Shown: piece after piece, positions 28,978-37,969 of the stretch
How the letters are laid out: each line of letters opens with the position of its first letter
How positions within the stretch are numbered: position 1 is the stretch's first letter
Assembly (NCBI GenBank): GCA_964479445.1
Contig: CAYZMH010000002.1
Location: 1 to 64,000 of the forward strand
DNA length: 64,000 nt
Source of the DNA: CAYZMH01 sp964479445
GTDB lineage: Bacteria > Bacteroidota > Bacteroidia > Bacteroidales > GCA-2748055
Reading direction: 5' to 3'
Made by a program: the position numbers and the translations under genes
Notes under the pieces: generated by a model
What the model was told of the DNA's origin: nothing
Seen by the model: the letters and a program-made list of their open reading frames with translations, nothing else
The model's database searches: none

Positions 28978-29538
28978 ATGAGCTTTGATGTAAACGAGTA
29001 TTATTCTAAACTGAACGGCGGGGACGTTTTGATTGCTTACAAGGGAAATGTTTCCAGTGAGCTGATTAGTAATGTACTCGAAGTGGTCGAATCTCGTATG
29101 GATGATTACAGCGAGGATTCGAAAATCAGAAAGAAGGTTTATAATGTTCTGGTTGAAAGTTTGCAGAACCTTTATCATCATATAGATGTTTTACCTCCAA
29201 GTATGCAAAAGGAGTATGACGAGAAATTTGGCATTTTGGTGGTTTCCCGTGTTCAGTCAAAGTATAAAATATCCACAGGTAACTTTGTGACCACTGACAG
29301 GGTGGATTTTCTAAAGAACAAAATAGACAAGATTAATACCATGTCAAAGGAGGAGCTTAAAGACATGTATAAGTTTATTCTTAACCATCAGCGCTTGTCT
29401 GATAAAGGCGGGGGTGGACTAGGACTTGTTGATATTGCCAGAAAAACTGGTAATGCATTGGACTACTCTTTTCATAAGTATGATGATAAGTACCATTTTT
29501 TCAATTTGGATGTATATATTGATTTTGAAAAAAAATAA
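28978..29538 (+). CDS. siaB: SiaB family GHKL-type protein kinase (DUF6272)
   Basis: 186 aa, cytosolic. It shows a histidine-kinase-like ATPase layout: an N-box-like VLVESLQNLYHH, then a glycine-rich lid/G2 segment GGGGLGLVDIARKTG. This matches SiaB, which in Pseudomonas phosphorylates the DUF1987 protein SiaC on Thr68 and is opposed by the PP2C phosphatase SiaA. The substrate gene siaC follows after about 17 nt. No siaA or siaD (diguanylate cyclase) is adjacent, so the output must differ from the Pseudomonas system or be encoded elsewhere. Confidence 0.85.
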   Translation: MSFDVNEYYSKLNGGDVLIAYKGNVSSELISNVLEVVESRMDDYSEDSKIRKKVYNVLVESLQNLYHHIDVLPPSMQKEYDEKFGILVVSRVQSKYKISTGNFVTTDRVDFLKNKIDKINTMSKEELKDMYKFILNHQRLSDKGGGGLGLVDIARKTGNALDYSFHKYDDKYHFFNLDVYIDFEKK

Positions 29539-29555
29539 CGTATAAAATATTGATT

Positions 29556-29936
29556 ATGGAACCACTTTCTATTGAAGGAACAGCAAAGACCCCAACTGTG
29601 AAGTTTGATGCCCAGGAGGGAGTTATTGAAATCAAGGGTCGTTCTATCCCTGAAAACTCCATTGAATTCTATAAGCCATTAGTTGAATGGTTGGAAGAAT
29701 ATAGCACATCACCACTTGAACTGACCCAAGTGAATGTTCAACTTGAATACTTTAATACCAGTTCATCAAAATGCATTTTAGACGTCTTTAAAAAACTTGA
29801 AGCTATACATAAAGGTAAAAATGAAGTTATCATTAATTGGTACTACGAGGAGGATGATGAAGATATGCTTGAAGCTGGGGAGGACTATGAATCAATCATA
29901 AGGGTTCCATTCAAAATGATTGAAATCGTAGAGTAA
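29556..29936 (+). CDS. siaC: SiaC family regulatory phosphoprotein (DUF1987)
   Basis: 126 aa from ATG 29556 (a TTG at 29550 is in frame). One SiaC/DUF1987 domain, with EGVIEIKGRSIPENSIEFYKPL and LEYFNTSSSK. The Thr of YFNTSSS falls at residue 68, the same number as the phosphorylated Thr68 of Pseudomonas SiaC. Phosphorylation by SiaB should switch its binding to a downstream partner. A terminator follows directly, so siaB-siaC is a two-gene operon. Confidence 0.88.
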   Translation: MEPLSIEGTAKTPTVKFDAQEGVIEIKGRSIPENSIEFYKPLVEWLEEYSTSPLELTQVNVQLEYFNTSSSKCILDVFKKLEAIHKGKNEVIINWYYEEDDEDMLEAGEDYESIIRVPFKMIEIVE

Positions 29937-29957
29937 AGGCATTATAATATTTAAATT

Positions 29958-29986
29958 AAGGCCCGGTTAATGACCGGGCTTTTTTA
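29958..29986 (+). terminator. Intrinsic terminator after siaC
   Basis: GCCCGGT-TAATG-ACCGGGC hairpin followed by TTTTTTATTTA. The A-run to the left is short (AAG), so it mainly serves the rightward transcript, just before the end of the convergent ABC gene. Confidence 0.85.
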
Positions 29987-30007
29987 TTTATAGAGCTGTG
30001 CAGGTAT

Positions 30008-33000
30008 CTATGATCTCTTTTGCCTTATGGAGAGATCTTCAAAAAAATCCAGCACTCTTTTCAATACTCTGTAATATAAGAGTATATAAAGAGCAATAGT
30101 CATAAACCAGATTACGATAACATTTGCCCATATTGTTGGAATATAGGTACCGAAAAACATTTTTTGAGGCGCATAAAAGTGGGCTTTTATCAACTTTGAG
30201 GTAGGATCATGGAATATTGGGTCGGTCTTTTGGATCAATTGACCATCGTATTCTACTATGCGATCAAATTCGTTCTTATTGGTAACTAATTCTTCAAGAC
30301 TCTCATTGAAGTATTGCCTTCGTATATTTTGAAGTTTTTCTAATTCGAAGGATTGTTTAATGTCATTGGTTTTTTCATAAGCCTCTTTATAGATTTTACT
30401 GAAAGAAGCAGTAAGGGCTTTCAAGTAATCATTTGTATATTTGATTACCTCTTTATCAATTTTATCTAATGTTAATTGATCAAGATATTTGTGGCCGTAC
30501 CCGGGGACGTTTTCATAGTAATTTTCCATGATCAACCGGCTTTCCAGTTCCTCCCTTAGCTCATTTCTAATCAAATTCAGATTATAGGATAGCTTATCAG
30601 AAGCAGTTTCATTACCTAGATTTGATGAGACAAAAGATAACTTATTCTGAAGGTCTTTAAGAAGGAAATTCGATTTGTAATTCGCTATACTCATTACCTT
30701 TTCACTATCGTAAAAGTTCTGTTCATAATCGTTTTCTATGAATTGATAGGTAGCAAGTCCTTCATAAGCCCATCGGGCAGTTATGATTTCTCCATAAAAG
30801 GGAATTTTACTGGGCGATGATATAGTTGGATTGAGTTTTTCATATTTTACAATAATACCGCTGAGGATGATTTGGGGAATCACCAGAAAAGGTATAAGGA
30901 TATATATCGTTACAACAGTCTTAAAACTATCTGATATTAAAAGGCCCATAAGATTTGAAGATGCCCATGCTGAAAAGAGGACTATCCAGTATTCAAAATA
31001 CATGTCTTTGATCTCCATTATGGAATTACCAACAAGGACAAATGTAAGAGCTTGAATTGCAGACAAAATGAATTGAACTGCAACTTTGGAAAGCAGGTAA
31101 CCCGACCAGCTGAGATTTAAAAAAGCCTCGCGTTTAAGAATCTTCCTGTCTTTGATAATCTCTTCTGCACTTACCGTAAGTCCCATAAAGATGGCCACTA
31201 TTACCGACATAAAAATGTATACTGGCAAATTGCTGTTTTCCAGCAATGTATAACCATATTTGTTCGATACTCCTACATTGTAATATTTTACTATGAAAGA
31301 GAGTAAAAAAGCTAGTAAAGGCGCTTCAAGAAAATTGATGATCAGGTATTGGCTATCGCTGATCTTTTTAAGAATATCTCTTTTCAGGAAGACAACGAAT
31401 TGCTTGAATCGTACTGGTGTTTTAAACGAAATAGGGGGAAGGTCCTTTTTTGTTGCTTTGGGCTTATCTGCTTCCTGGTATTCTTGTTTAAAGTATTCGC
31501 TCCATTCTTTAGGTGAGATTCTTCGTGTATGAGTGAGTTTTCCAAATTCATCCAAAACGCTGGTTTCAACTATATTGAAAACTTGTTCGGGGTTTACATT
31601 TCCACACTCGGGGCATTCACTTTCATTCCAATCGGCATGTTGTACCTTTGACTTAAAATACATTATGGAATCAATTGGATTGCCATTGTAGATCAGGTAT
31701 CCACCGGTATCCAGTATTAGAAGCCTGTCAAACATTTTAAATATATCAGAAGAGGGTTGGTGGATCACAACAAATACCAGTTTACCCTTTAGGGATAGTT
31801 CTTTAAGTAAATCCAGAATATTCTCACTATCTCTGCTGGATAATCCCGAAGTTGGTTCGTCCAGAAATAATACTGCCGGTTCACGAATCAATTCAAGAGC
31901 GATATTTAAACGTTTTCTCTGTCCGCCGCTTATCTTTTTGTTAAGTGGCGAGCCGACTTGAATATCGCTTATTTCTAATAGACCGAGGTTTTCTAAGACA
32001 GTCTCTACCGCCTCTTTTAATTGTTCTTCAGAGTAATTATCAAAACATAGTTTTGCATTATAATACAGGTTTTGGTATACAGTTAACTCCTCAATTAATA
32101 GATCATCCTGGGATACATGACCGATTATTCCTTCGATATCCGGATCATTCCCATGAATGTCTGTTCCGTTTATCAAAACCTTACCTGAAGTGGGAGGGCT
32201 GCTGCCGTTTAGAACGTTAAGCAGTGTTGATTTTCCAGCCCCACTTGCTCCCATTATGCCAATCAATCTACCTGACTGTTCTGTAAAAGTTATATCATGT
32301 AATCCTATGGCCCCATTTTTAAATTGAAATCCTATATGGTTCGCTTCAAATACGATTTTTGATTTAACGCGATCACCCACGAAAGAACTTACTACGTCGC
32401 TGTAATATACGGGTCTTATTTGTTGATTTCTTACAGAGGCTCCGGTATTGAGGGGATAGGTCTTATATTGTTCCAGTAATTGACCGTTCATGTAGATTTC
32501 AGATTGGCCAATATATTTTACAAAATAGAGATTGGTGGAGAGTACATGGATGAAACGAAGCTGGCCGGAAAGGTTTTCCCTGATCAGTTGTTTTGCATCT
32601 TCCGCAAGATTTTTCGAATCACTTTCATTGTTTACAAAGAGATATTTAGGAGAAGGGTAGAGCGTCTTATCATGAAGGACAAAATCCCTGATAGAGTGAT
32701 ATTCATCTGATGAGATATAGAAAGTATCTGCAACTGTGTTGACAAACTCCATCTCCTGTTCTGTAACCTCTTCGTTGTCAGACTTAATGAACTCAAGCAG
32801 CTGGATTAAAACCACCACTTTTTGCTGCTGAGTCAGCTCTTCATTAATGGCCGTGCATATCTTTAATACACGAACAGACCTTCTGGCAAGAATTCTACTC
32901 TTCTTTTTGGTATTCTTTTCCTCTTCCTCTGTGAACTGCTTATAATAACTGTCATACACCTTGAGAAAGGTATTGACAAGTTCTTGGTTCAGTTGTCTTG

Positions 33001-33103
33001 AGAGAAATGATTCTACAACGGTCCGGCGATCAGTAACCAGGCTTTCAGGTCGGGCTATAATGGCAAACAGTTGCATTAATGCCTTTAGTATCTGTTCGCT
33101 CAT
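30008..33103 (-). CDS. TerB-like / FHA-like / ABCG-type ABC transporter
   Basis: 1031 aa. Residues 1-140 are all-helical and resemble a TerB-like domain. About 150-245 looks FHA-like (IYMNGQLLEQYKTYPLNTGASVR). About 255-480 is an ABC ATPase with Walker A GASGAGKSTLL, signature ISGGQRKRLN and Walker B VLFLDEPTSGLSSR. A linker with an ECPECG pair follows. From about 575 on lies an ABC2/ABCG permease with around six helices, interrupted by a roughly 190-aa helical extracytoplasmic insert (about 780-960). Such half-transporters should dimerise. The substrate is unknown. It converges on siaB-siaC; the TerB/FHA-like regulatory front end suggests control by protein phosphorylation. Confidence 0.82.
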   Translation of the reverse strand: MSEQILKALMQLFAIIARPESLVTDRRTVVESFLSRQLNQELVNTFLKVYDSYYKQFTEEEEKNTKKKSRILARRSVRVLKICTAINEELTQQQKVVVLIQLLEFIKSDNEEVTEQEMEFVNTVADTFYISSDEYHSIRDFVLHDKTLYPSPKYLFVNNESDSKNLAEDAKQLIRENLSGQLRFIHVLSTNLYFVKYIGQSEIYMNGQLLEQYKTYPLNTGASVRNQQIRPVYYSDVVSSFVGDRVKSKIVFEANHIGFQFKNGAIGLHDITFTEQSGRLIGIMGASGAGKSTLLNVLNGSSPPTSGKVLINGTDIHGNDPDIEGIIGHVSQDDLLIEELTVYQNLYYNAKLCFDNYSEEQLKEAVETVLENLGLLEISDIQVGSPLNKKISGGQRKRLNIALELIREPAVLFLDEPTSGLSSRDSENILDLLKELSLKGKLVFVVIHQPSSDIFKMFDRLLILDTGGYLIYNGNPIDSIMYFKSKVQHADWNESECPECGNVNPEQVFNIVETSVLDEFGKLTHTRRISPKEWSEYFKQEYQEADKPKATKKDLPPISFKTPVRFKQFVVFLKRDILKKISDSQYLIINFLEAPLLAFLLSFIVKYYNVGVSNKYGYTLLENSNLPVYIFMSVIVAIFMGLTVSAEEIIKDRKILKREAFLNLSWSGYLLSKVAVQFILSAIQALTFVLVGNSIMEIKDMYFEYWIVLFSAWASSNLMGLLISDSFKTVVTIYILIPFLVIPQIILSGIIVKYEKLNPTISSPSKIPFYGEIITARWAYEGLATYQFIENDYEQNFYDSEKVMSIANYKSNFLLKDLQNKLSFVSSNLGNETASDKLSYNLNLIRNELREELESRLIMENYYENVPGYGHKYLDQLTLDKIDKEVIKYTNDYLKALTASFSKIYKEAYEKTNDIKQSFELEKLQNIRRQYFNESLEELVTNKNEFDRIVEYDGQLIQKTDPIFHDPTSKLIKAHFYAPQKMFFGTYIPTIWANVIVIWFMTIALYILLYYRVLKRVLDFFEDLSIRQKRS

Positions 33104-33217
33104 AACTTTCTCAGATTATGTTTAAAGCTTATATTCAGGACTGTCACTATTCGAAGATAATAATAAATCGGATATATAGCTATCGGAATAATTTGATCAA
33201 TATCTTTATCAGTTTGC

Positions 33218-33787
33218 TTAAAACCATAGATGCCAGGCTATAAATACTAATGGAATAAGAATACCAATCATAACCACCCAGACTCCTCTTCCTGCAACAC
33301 CTTTCCTGCCCCTGACTAGAAAAAGTCCAGATATCGCTAAAAGAATCATGGAAAGGGCATAGATATCTGAGAAATACATCCATACCTTTTTCGGTTTATT
33401 GTAATGGAGAAAATTTATTTCTCGGAAAAATGGGCGTTTACGTACTTTAGTAAGAGTAGCCTCGCCTGATTCAAGATCGACTGTAATATGTCCGTTATCA
33501 AGGTAGACATATAGGGATAGACTATCCGGGAAGTAATAATGCTTGAGGTTTTTTTGTTCAGCTATTGTCTCCAGAAATTGCTTTACCTGTGTCTGTTTGA
33601 CATGCTCAGATGCACCAACTATATCACTTTGCAATGTGTCTGTTTTCATCACCAATGAGGGGTTCCAATGACCGGCTACATGATGATTAAGTGCAATGCC
33701 TGATATACCATATATAATGGTCATACCAAAAAAGATGTAACCCAACTCTCTGTGCAACCAACGGTTAATTCTACGCCATCTGGTCAT
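33218..33787 (-). CDS. PepSY-associated transmembrane protein
   Basis: 189 aa. The N-terminus, RRINRWLHRELGYIFFGMTIIYGISGIALNHH, is the characteristic PepSY_TM first helix with paired His residues that may bind haem. About two further helices close to the C-terminus (IYALSMILLAISGLFLV and VWVVMIGILIPLVFIAWHL) flank an arginine-rich turn. A periplasmic loop contains a PepSY-like stretch (VYLDNGHITVDLESGEATL). Relatives reduce ferric siderophores or act in metal handling. It lies just after the His-rich lipoprotein gene in the same direction. Confidence 0.82.
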   Translation of the reverse strand: MTRWRRINRWLHRELGYIFFGMTIIYGISGIALNHHVAGHWNPSLVMKTDTLQSDIVGASEHVKQTQVKQFLETIAEQKNLKHYYFPDSLSLYVYLDNGHITVDLESGEATLTKVRKRPFFREINFLHYNKPKKVWMYFSDIYALSMILLAISGLFLVRGRKGVAGRGVWVVMIGILIPLVFIAWHLWF

Positions 33788-33822
33788 TGCAGCTGGTTAA
33801 GCTTGTTCCATCTTTTGAATAA

Positions 33823-34284
33823 TTATATCTTTTTAAAATCATGGGCTTCGAGGTGATAGCTCGCTTTTTCCGCTTCTGCATGCGATTCATCACCTGTATG
33901 ATGATGCATTTCATCGGTATCCTGATTCATTGCCTCGGTTTCGACATCAGTCAGTTTTTTAAAATAACCGGAAAACTCAACTGTGCTCCCTTCAAGCTCT
34001 ATATCAAATTCTGGTATATCATCACTTGTATTGATGCGAATTTGTTTATCCGGGTCTTCACTCATGATAAACAATTTCTGACCACCGTGTTTGCAAACAT
34101 GGGTTACCAGCCCCTGTACTTTTATTTGCTTTCCATTGAATTTATCAGGTTTTTTTAAAATATCTGCTAACTCTACTTTCGTAATTACATCAGATGAAGA
34201 TGTCTTCTTGTCGGACTTGTTTGAAGGTTGGTTGCAGGAGGTTACTAACAAGCAAATAAATAAAAGAATAGATGTTGTTTTCAT
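33823..34284 (-). CDS. Lipoprotein with OB-fold-like domain and His-rich tail
   Basis: About 153 aa from ATG 34284, which places a lipoprotein signal (TTSILLFICLLVTSC) at the N-terminus; the longer reading from 34392 has no signal logic. The mature part has an OB-fold-like domain (KQIKVQGLVTHVCKHGGQKLFI, then VEFSGYFKK) similar to DUF4920/tRNA_anti-like lipoproteins, including a CKHGG motif. The C-terminal 35 residues are rich in His, Glu and Asp (MHHHTGDESHAEAE), which suggests divalent metal binding. With the downstream PepSY-type protein it may form a metal-handling pair in the envelope; this is inference. Confidence 0.72.
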   Translation of the reverse strand: MKTTSILLFICLLVTSCNQPSNKSDKKTSSSDVITKVELADILKKPDKFNGKQIKVQGLVTHVCKHGGQKLFIMSEDPDKQIRINTSDDIPEFDIELEGSTVEFSGYFKKLTDVETEAMNQDTDEMHHHTGDESHAEAEKASYHLEAHDFKKI

Positions 34285-34445
34285 GATTGATAATATTTTG
34301 CCGTAAAAATATAAAACAAAAATGAAATTTTTCTTGTAATTGGGATATTTATTTGCCGACAATAAGACTGATTTTTTCTGATAGATCGACAAATTGACAG
34401 GAATACATAATTGGCAAAAAAATTGTGAAAGATTTTGTAAAAATA

Positions 34446-37049
34446 ATGAAACTTGATAAGTATACTATAAAATCACAGGAGGCTATACAAAAAGCAATCC
34501 TGATCGCTGAACAGAATAATAACCAGGCTGTTGAAACTGGACATCTGTTAAAAGCGATAATAGACGTGGGGGAGGATTTGGTCTCTTTTGTTTGCAAAAA
34601 AGTGGAAGTTGCCGAAACTGTAATTCAACAAGCGCTTGCAGGAATTATGGATACATACCCAAAGGTGACGGGGAGTGAGCCATATTTCACCAACACGGCA
34701 TCCTCTGTATTAAATAAAAGTCAGACCATTGCATCAAAAATGGGAGATGATTATGTAGCTCTTGAGCATATGTGGCTATCGATCTTTCATGCCGGAGATC
34801 AGGTTTCCAGGATGATGAAGGATGCCGGTTTTACCTTGAAAGATTTCGAACAAGCTATCCTTGAATTACGAAAAGGGCGTAGGGTCGATAGTCCTTCCAG
34901 TGAGAATAGTTACAATGCTCTTTCCAAATATGCTATTCACCTGAATGAATTAGCGGCAAGTGGTAAGCTTGATCCGGTAATTGGCAGGGACGAAGAGATC
35001 AGACGAATTCTTCAGATTCTTTCAAGAAGAACAAAGAATAATCCGATTCTTGTTGGCGAGCCAGGAGTTGGTAAAACTGCGATAGCAGAGGGATTAGCAT
35101 TCAGAATCGTGGATGGAGATGTACCGGATGATTTAAAGACAAGGCAGGTTTACTCCCTGGATATGGGAGCACTTATTGCTGGAGCTAAGTACAAAGGAGA
35201 ATTTGAAGAACGATTAAAATCGGTAGTAAAAGAAGTAGTTGCATCGGAAGGTGAAGTTATATTGTTTATAGATGAGATTCATACACTGGTTGGTGCTGGT
35301 AAAGGAGAGGGAGCAATGGATGCTGCCAATATTCTGAAACCGGCGCTTTCAAGGGGTGAATTACGGGCCATAGGAGCTACGACATTGGATGAATACCAGC
35401 GATATTTTGAAAAAGACAAGGCCTTGGAAAGAAGGTTTCAAATGGTTATGGTTGACGAACCTGATGAAAATTCCTCGATTTCAATTATGAGGGGATTAAA
35501 AGAGCGATATGAAAATCATCATAAAGTACGTATAAAGGATGAAGCATTGATAGCAGCTGTAGAGTTGTCCAAACGGTACATTACAGATCGTTATCTACCC
35601 GATAAGGCGATCGATCTTATTGATGAAGCGGCTTCCAAACTCAGAATAGAGATGAATTCATTGCCCGATGAAATTGATGAGATTGAAAGAAGAATTCGCC
35701 AGATGGAGATTGAACGTGAGGGTATGAAAAGAGATGGGAAGTCAGTTAGATTAGAACTGTTGGAGGGAGATTTAGCAAATCTGATCGAAGAGCGCAATCA
35801 ATTGAAAGCTAAATGGCAGGGAGAAAAAGGTCTTATTGAAAAAATACAGCGACATAAAGAGAATATAGAAAATCTAAAGCAAGAATCCCTGGATGCTGAG
35901 CGCAGGGGGGATTATGAGAGAGTTGCCGAGATCCGTTATGGGTTGTTGCGAAATGAGGAAGACCTAATTAAGCAAATGCAGCATGAACTAGCGGAAAAGC
36001 AAAGAGGATTTTCGCTTATTAAAGAGGAAATTGGCGAGGAGGATGTGGCAGAAATTGTTTCGCGTTGGACAGGAATACCTGTCAGCCGCATGCTGCAAAG
36101 TGAACGTGAAAAACTTCTAAATCTTGAAGACGAATTACACAAACGGGTAGTAGGGCAAGATGATGCTATAACAGCAGTTTCAGATGCTGTAAGAAGAAGC
36201 AGGGCTGGGTTACAGGATGAAAAACGACCCATTGGTTCTTTTATTTTTTTAGGCACTACAGGGGTTGGGAAAACCGAATTAGCCAGAGCACTTGCGGAAT
36301 TCTTGTTTGATGATGAAAATTTGATGACCCGAATTGATATGTCAGAATATCAAGAACGCCATTCAGTATCGAGACTTGTTGGAGCGCCACCAGGATATAT
36401 TGGTTATGAAGAGGGAGGGCAGTTAACGGAAGCCGTAAGAAGAAAACCCTATTCCGTTGTTCTTTTAGATGAAATAGAGAAAGCACATCAAGATGTATTC
36501 AATATCCTGCTTCAGGTACTCGACGAAGGCAGACTCACAGACAATAAAGGAAGAACAGCAAACTTTAGAAATGCTATTATTATTCTTACATCAAACATAG
36601 GTTCAGAAATCATCCGGGATCGAATGGAAAACAATGATGCGGAAGATCAACAAATGATTTATGAGCAAACTAAAAAAGAGGTGTTTGATCTATTAAAGAG
36701 ATCAATTAGGCCTGAATTCCTTAATAGGATAGATGATCTGATTATGTTTAAGCCATTGACAAAGGAAGAGATTAAAAAAATCGTCACCATTCAATTTAGC
36801 ATGATCTCCTCAAGGCTCAGGAAGACCGGTATTGATCTAGATATAACTTCTGATGCTGTTAATCATCTTGCCGAATTGGGTTATGATCCTCAATATGGAG
36901 CAAGACCGGTCAGACGCGTCTTACAACGTGAAGTAGTCAATGTATTATCCAAACAAATCCTGGCAGAAAACATTAAAAAGAATGAGCAAATGATTGTTGA
37001 TTATAAAAGTGGCAGGCTGGAATTTGAAAATCAAAAGATAATAGGGTGA
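34446..37049 (+). CDS. clpB: ATP-dependent disaggregase ClpB
   Basis: About 867 aa from ATG 34446; the N-terminus [17 protein letters not shown] fits ClpB, while the GTG at 34425 adds seven residues. Order: Clp_N repeat domain (1-145), AAA1 with Walker [10 protein letters not shown] near 200, a coiled-coil M-domain (about 405-525, Glu/Arg-rich, [17 protein letters not shown]), AAA2 with GTTGVGKTE near 600, and a C-terminal D2-small domain. It rescues aggregated proteins together with DnaK. No clear sigma-32/CIRCE element was found upstream. Confidence 0.96.
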   Translation: MKLDKYTIKSQEAIQKAILIAEQNNNQAVETGHLLKAIIDVGEDLVSFVCKKVEVAETVIQQALAGIMDTYPKVTGSEPYFTNTASSVLNKSQTIASKMGDDYVALEHMWLSIFHAGDQVSRMMKDAGFTLKDFEQAILELRKGRRVDSPSSENSYNALSKYAIHLNELAASGKLDPVIGRDEEIRRILQILSRRTKNNPILVGEPGVGKTAIAEGLAFRIVDGDVPDDLKTRQVYSLDMGALIAGAKYKGEFEERLKSVVKEVVASEGEVILFIDEIHTLVGAGKGEGAMDAANILKPALSRGELRAIGATTLDEYQRYFEKDKALERRFQMVMVDEPDENSSISIMRGLKERYENHHKVRIKDEALIAAVELSKRYITDRYLPDKAIDLIDEAASKLRIEMNSLPDEIDEIERRIRQMEIEREGMKRDGKSVRLELLEGDLANLIEERNQLKAKWQGEKGLIEKIQRHKENIENLKQESLDAERRGDYERVAEIRYGLLRNEEDLIKQMQHELAEKQRGFSLIKEEIGEEDVAEIVSRWTGIPVSRMLQSEREKLLNLEDELHKRVVGQDDAITAVSDAVRRSRAGLQDEKRPIGSFIFLGTTGVGKTELARALAEFLFDDENLMTRIDMSEYQERHSVSRLVGAPPGYIGYEEGGQLTEAVRRKPYSVVLLDEIEKAHQDVFNILLQVLDEGRLTDNKGRTANFRNAIIILTSNIGSEIIRDRMENNDAEDQQMIYEQTKKEVFDLLKRSIRPEFLNRIDDLIMFKPLTKEEIKKIVTIQFSMISSRLRKTGIDLDITSDAVNHLAELGYDPQYGARPVRRVLQREVVNVLSKQILAENIKKNEQMIVDYKSGRLEFENQKIIG

Positions 37050-37077
37050 GTTGTGATAGAGATGACACTAAAAATGA

Positions 37078-37416
37078 TTACTTAAAGCTGGTTATGCATT
37101 CGTCCAAAGAGGAGAACAACTCAAACACATTATGCAGCTGAAGAAGTTTAAAAAGTTCCATTACTTCTTCGGAAACATTGCATATTTTTAAAGTACCATA
37201 ATTATTGTTTGCAGCCTTCATAGCTGAAAGGAAGACGCCAAATCCCGAACTATCTATGAAATTGACCCCCTCTAAATCAATAGCCAGTTTGGCATTCGGT
37301 TTATTAAAAAATTCAAGTAACTCTTCTTTGACAGGTTCAGCTATTAATGCATTGAATCGATCTGTATTTTGAAAGGATACAACATTGATGTTGTTGATAG
37401 TACTGACTTTTAACAT
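37078..37416 (-). CDS. STAS-domain protein (anti-sigma antagonist type)
   Basis: 112 aa single STAS domain with VNFIDSSGFGVFLSAMKAA; S56/S57 are the likely phospho-acceptors. It lies 15 nt after the HPt gene on the same strand, so the two form a small operon. It may connect a phosphorelay to a partner-switch output. The downstream effector is unknown. It converges on clpB. Confidence 0.86.
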   Translation of the reverse strand: MLKVSTINNINVVSFQNTDRFNALIAEPVKEELLEFFNKPNAKLAIDLEGVNFIDSSGFGVFLSAMKAANNNYGTLKICNVSEEVMELFKLLQLHNVFELFSSLDECITSFK

Positions 37417-37431
37417 ATGAGTATTGGTTAG

Positions 37432-37770
37432 TTATGTTTTGTAAGTGGCTTCCAACTCTTTTAGAGCTTCCTTTGAATTAGTAATGAAACGGTCAATGTA
37501 GCCCGGATAACTGTCAATATCTTTTTCGTCTTTTGCCAGCAACTCAAGTTCTTTCAGCATATTTGCCTCCTGGATCATACCCATTACTGAAACTGAAGAC
37601 TTTGCCTTATGGGCCAATTTTGACAGATCAGAGTATTTCGATTTTTTAAGTAATTCGGGCATAAGCTGGCTATACTCTTCAATCTGTTCTCTAAAGATAT
37701 CTATCATTTCCCTGATAAAAGTCTTGTCTCCGCCTGCCATAGACTCTAAATATGACAAATCTGTAATCAT
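37432..37770 (-). CDS. Histidine-containing phosphotransfer (HPt) protein
   Basis: 112 aa, all-helical, with the HPt signature KLAHKAKSSVSVMGM; H54 is the expected phosphorylated His. Stand-alone HPt proteins relay phosphate from hybrid histidine kinases to response regulators. No kinase or regulator gene is adjacent. Co-transcription with a STAS gene is unusual, because STAS proteins are normally switched by Ser/Thr kinases. Confidence 0.85.
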   Translation of the reverse strand: MITDLSYLESMAGGDKTFIREMIDIFREQIEEYSQLMPELLKKSKYSDLSKLAHKAKSSVSVMGMIQEANMLKELELLAKDEKDIDSYPGYIDRFITNSKEALKELEATYKT

Positions 37771-37969
37771 TGGTGCAATCGGGTGCTTTTGTCGTTAATA
37801 AGTTTATAATACACAATAAATTTATTTTTTTATTTTTAGAAATGAAACCCTTTAAGCATTATTTTAGTTTAATGAAAAAAGAATGTATGCTTTCATCTTG
37901 GTTAACAGTTTTTTTTTATCTGGTGCATTAGGTGTTAAAATCTTGTATAACTAATATTTATTGCCATTT

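Noticed and set aside
34348..34355. TTTATTTG as the clpB promoter -7 box
   Set aside because: It lacks TA at the first two positions and has no -33 element at proper spacing.
34285..34392. N-terminal extension of the His-rich lipoprotein
   Set aside because: It places 36 residues before a clear lipoprotein signal peptide; the ATG at 34284 explains the sequence better.
35936..36256. Antisense open frame of 106 codons within clpB
   Set aside because: It is a Ser-rich shadow of the clpB coding frame with no start context or family resemblance.
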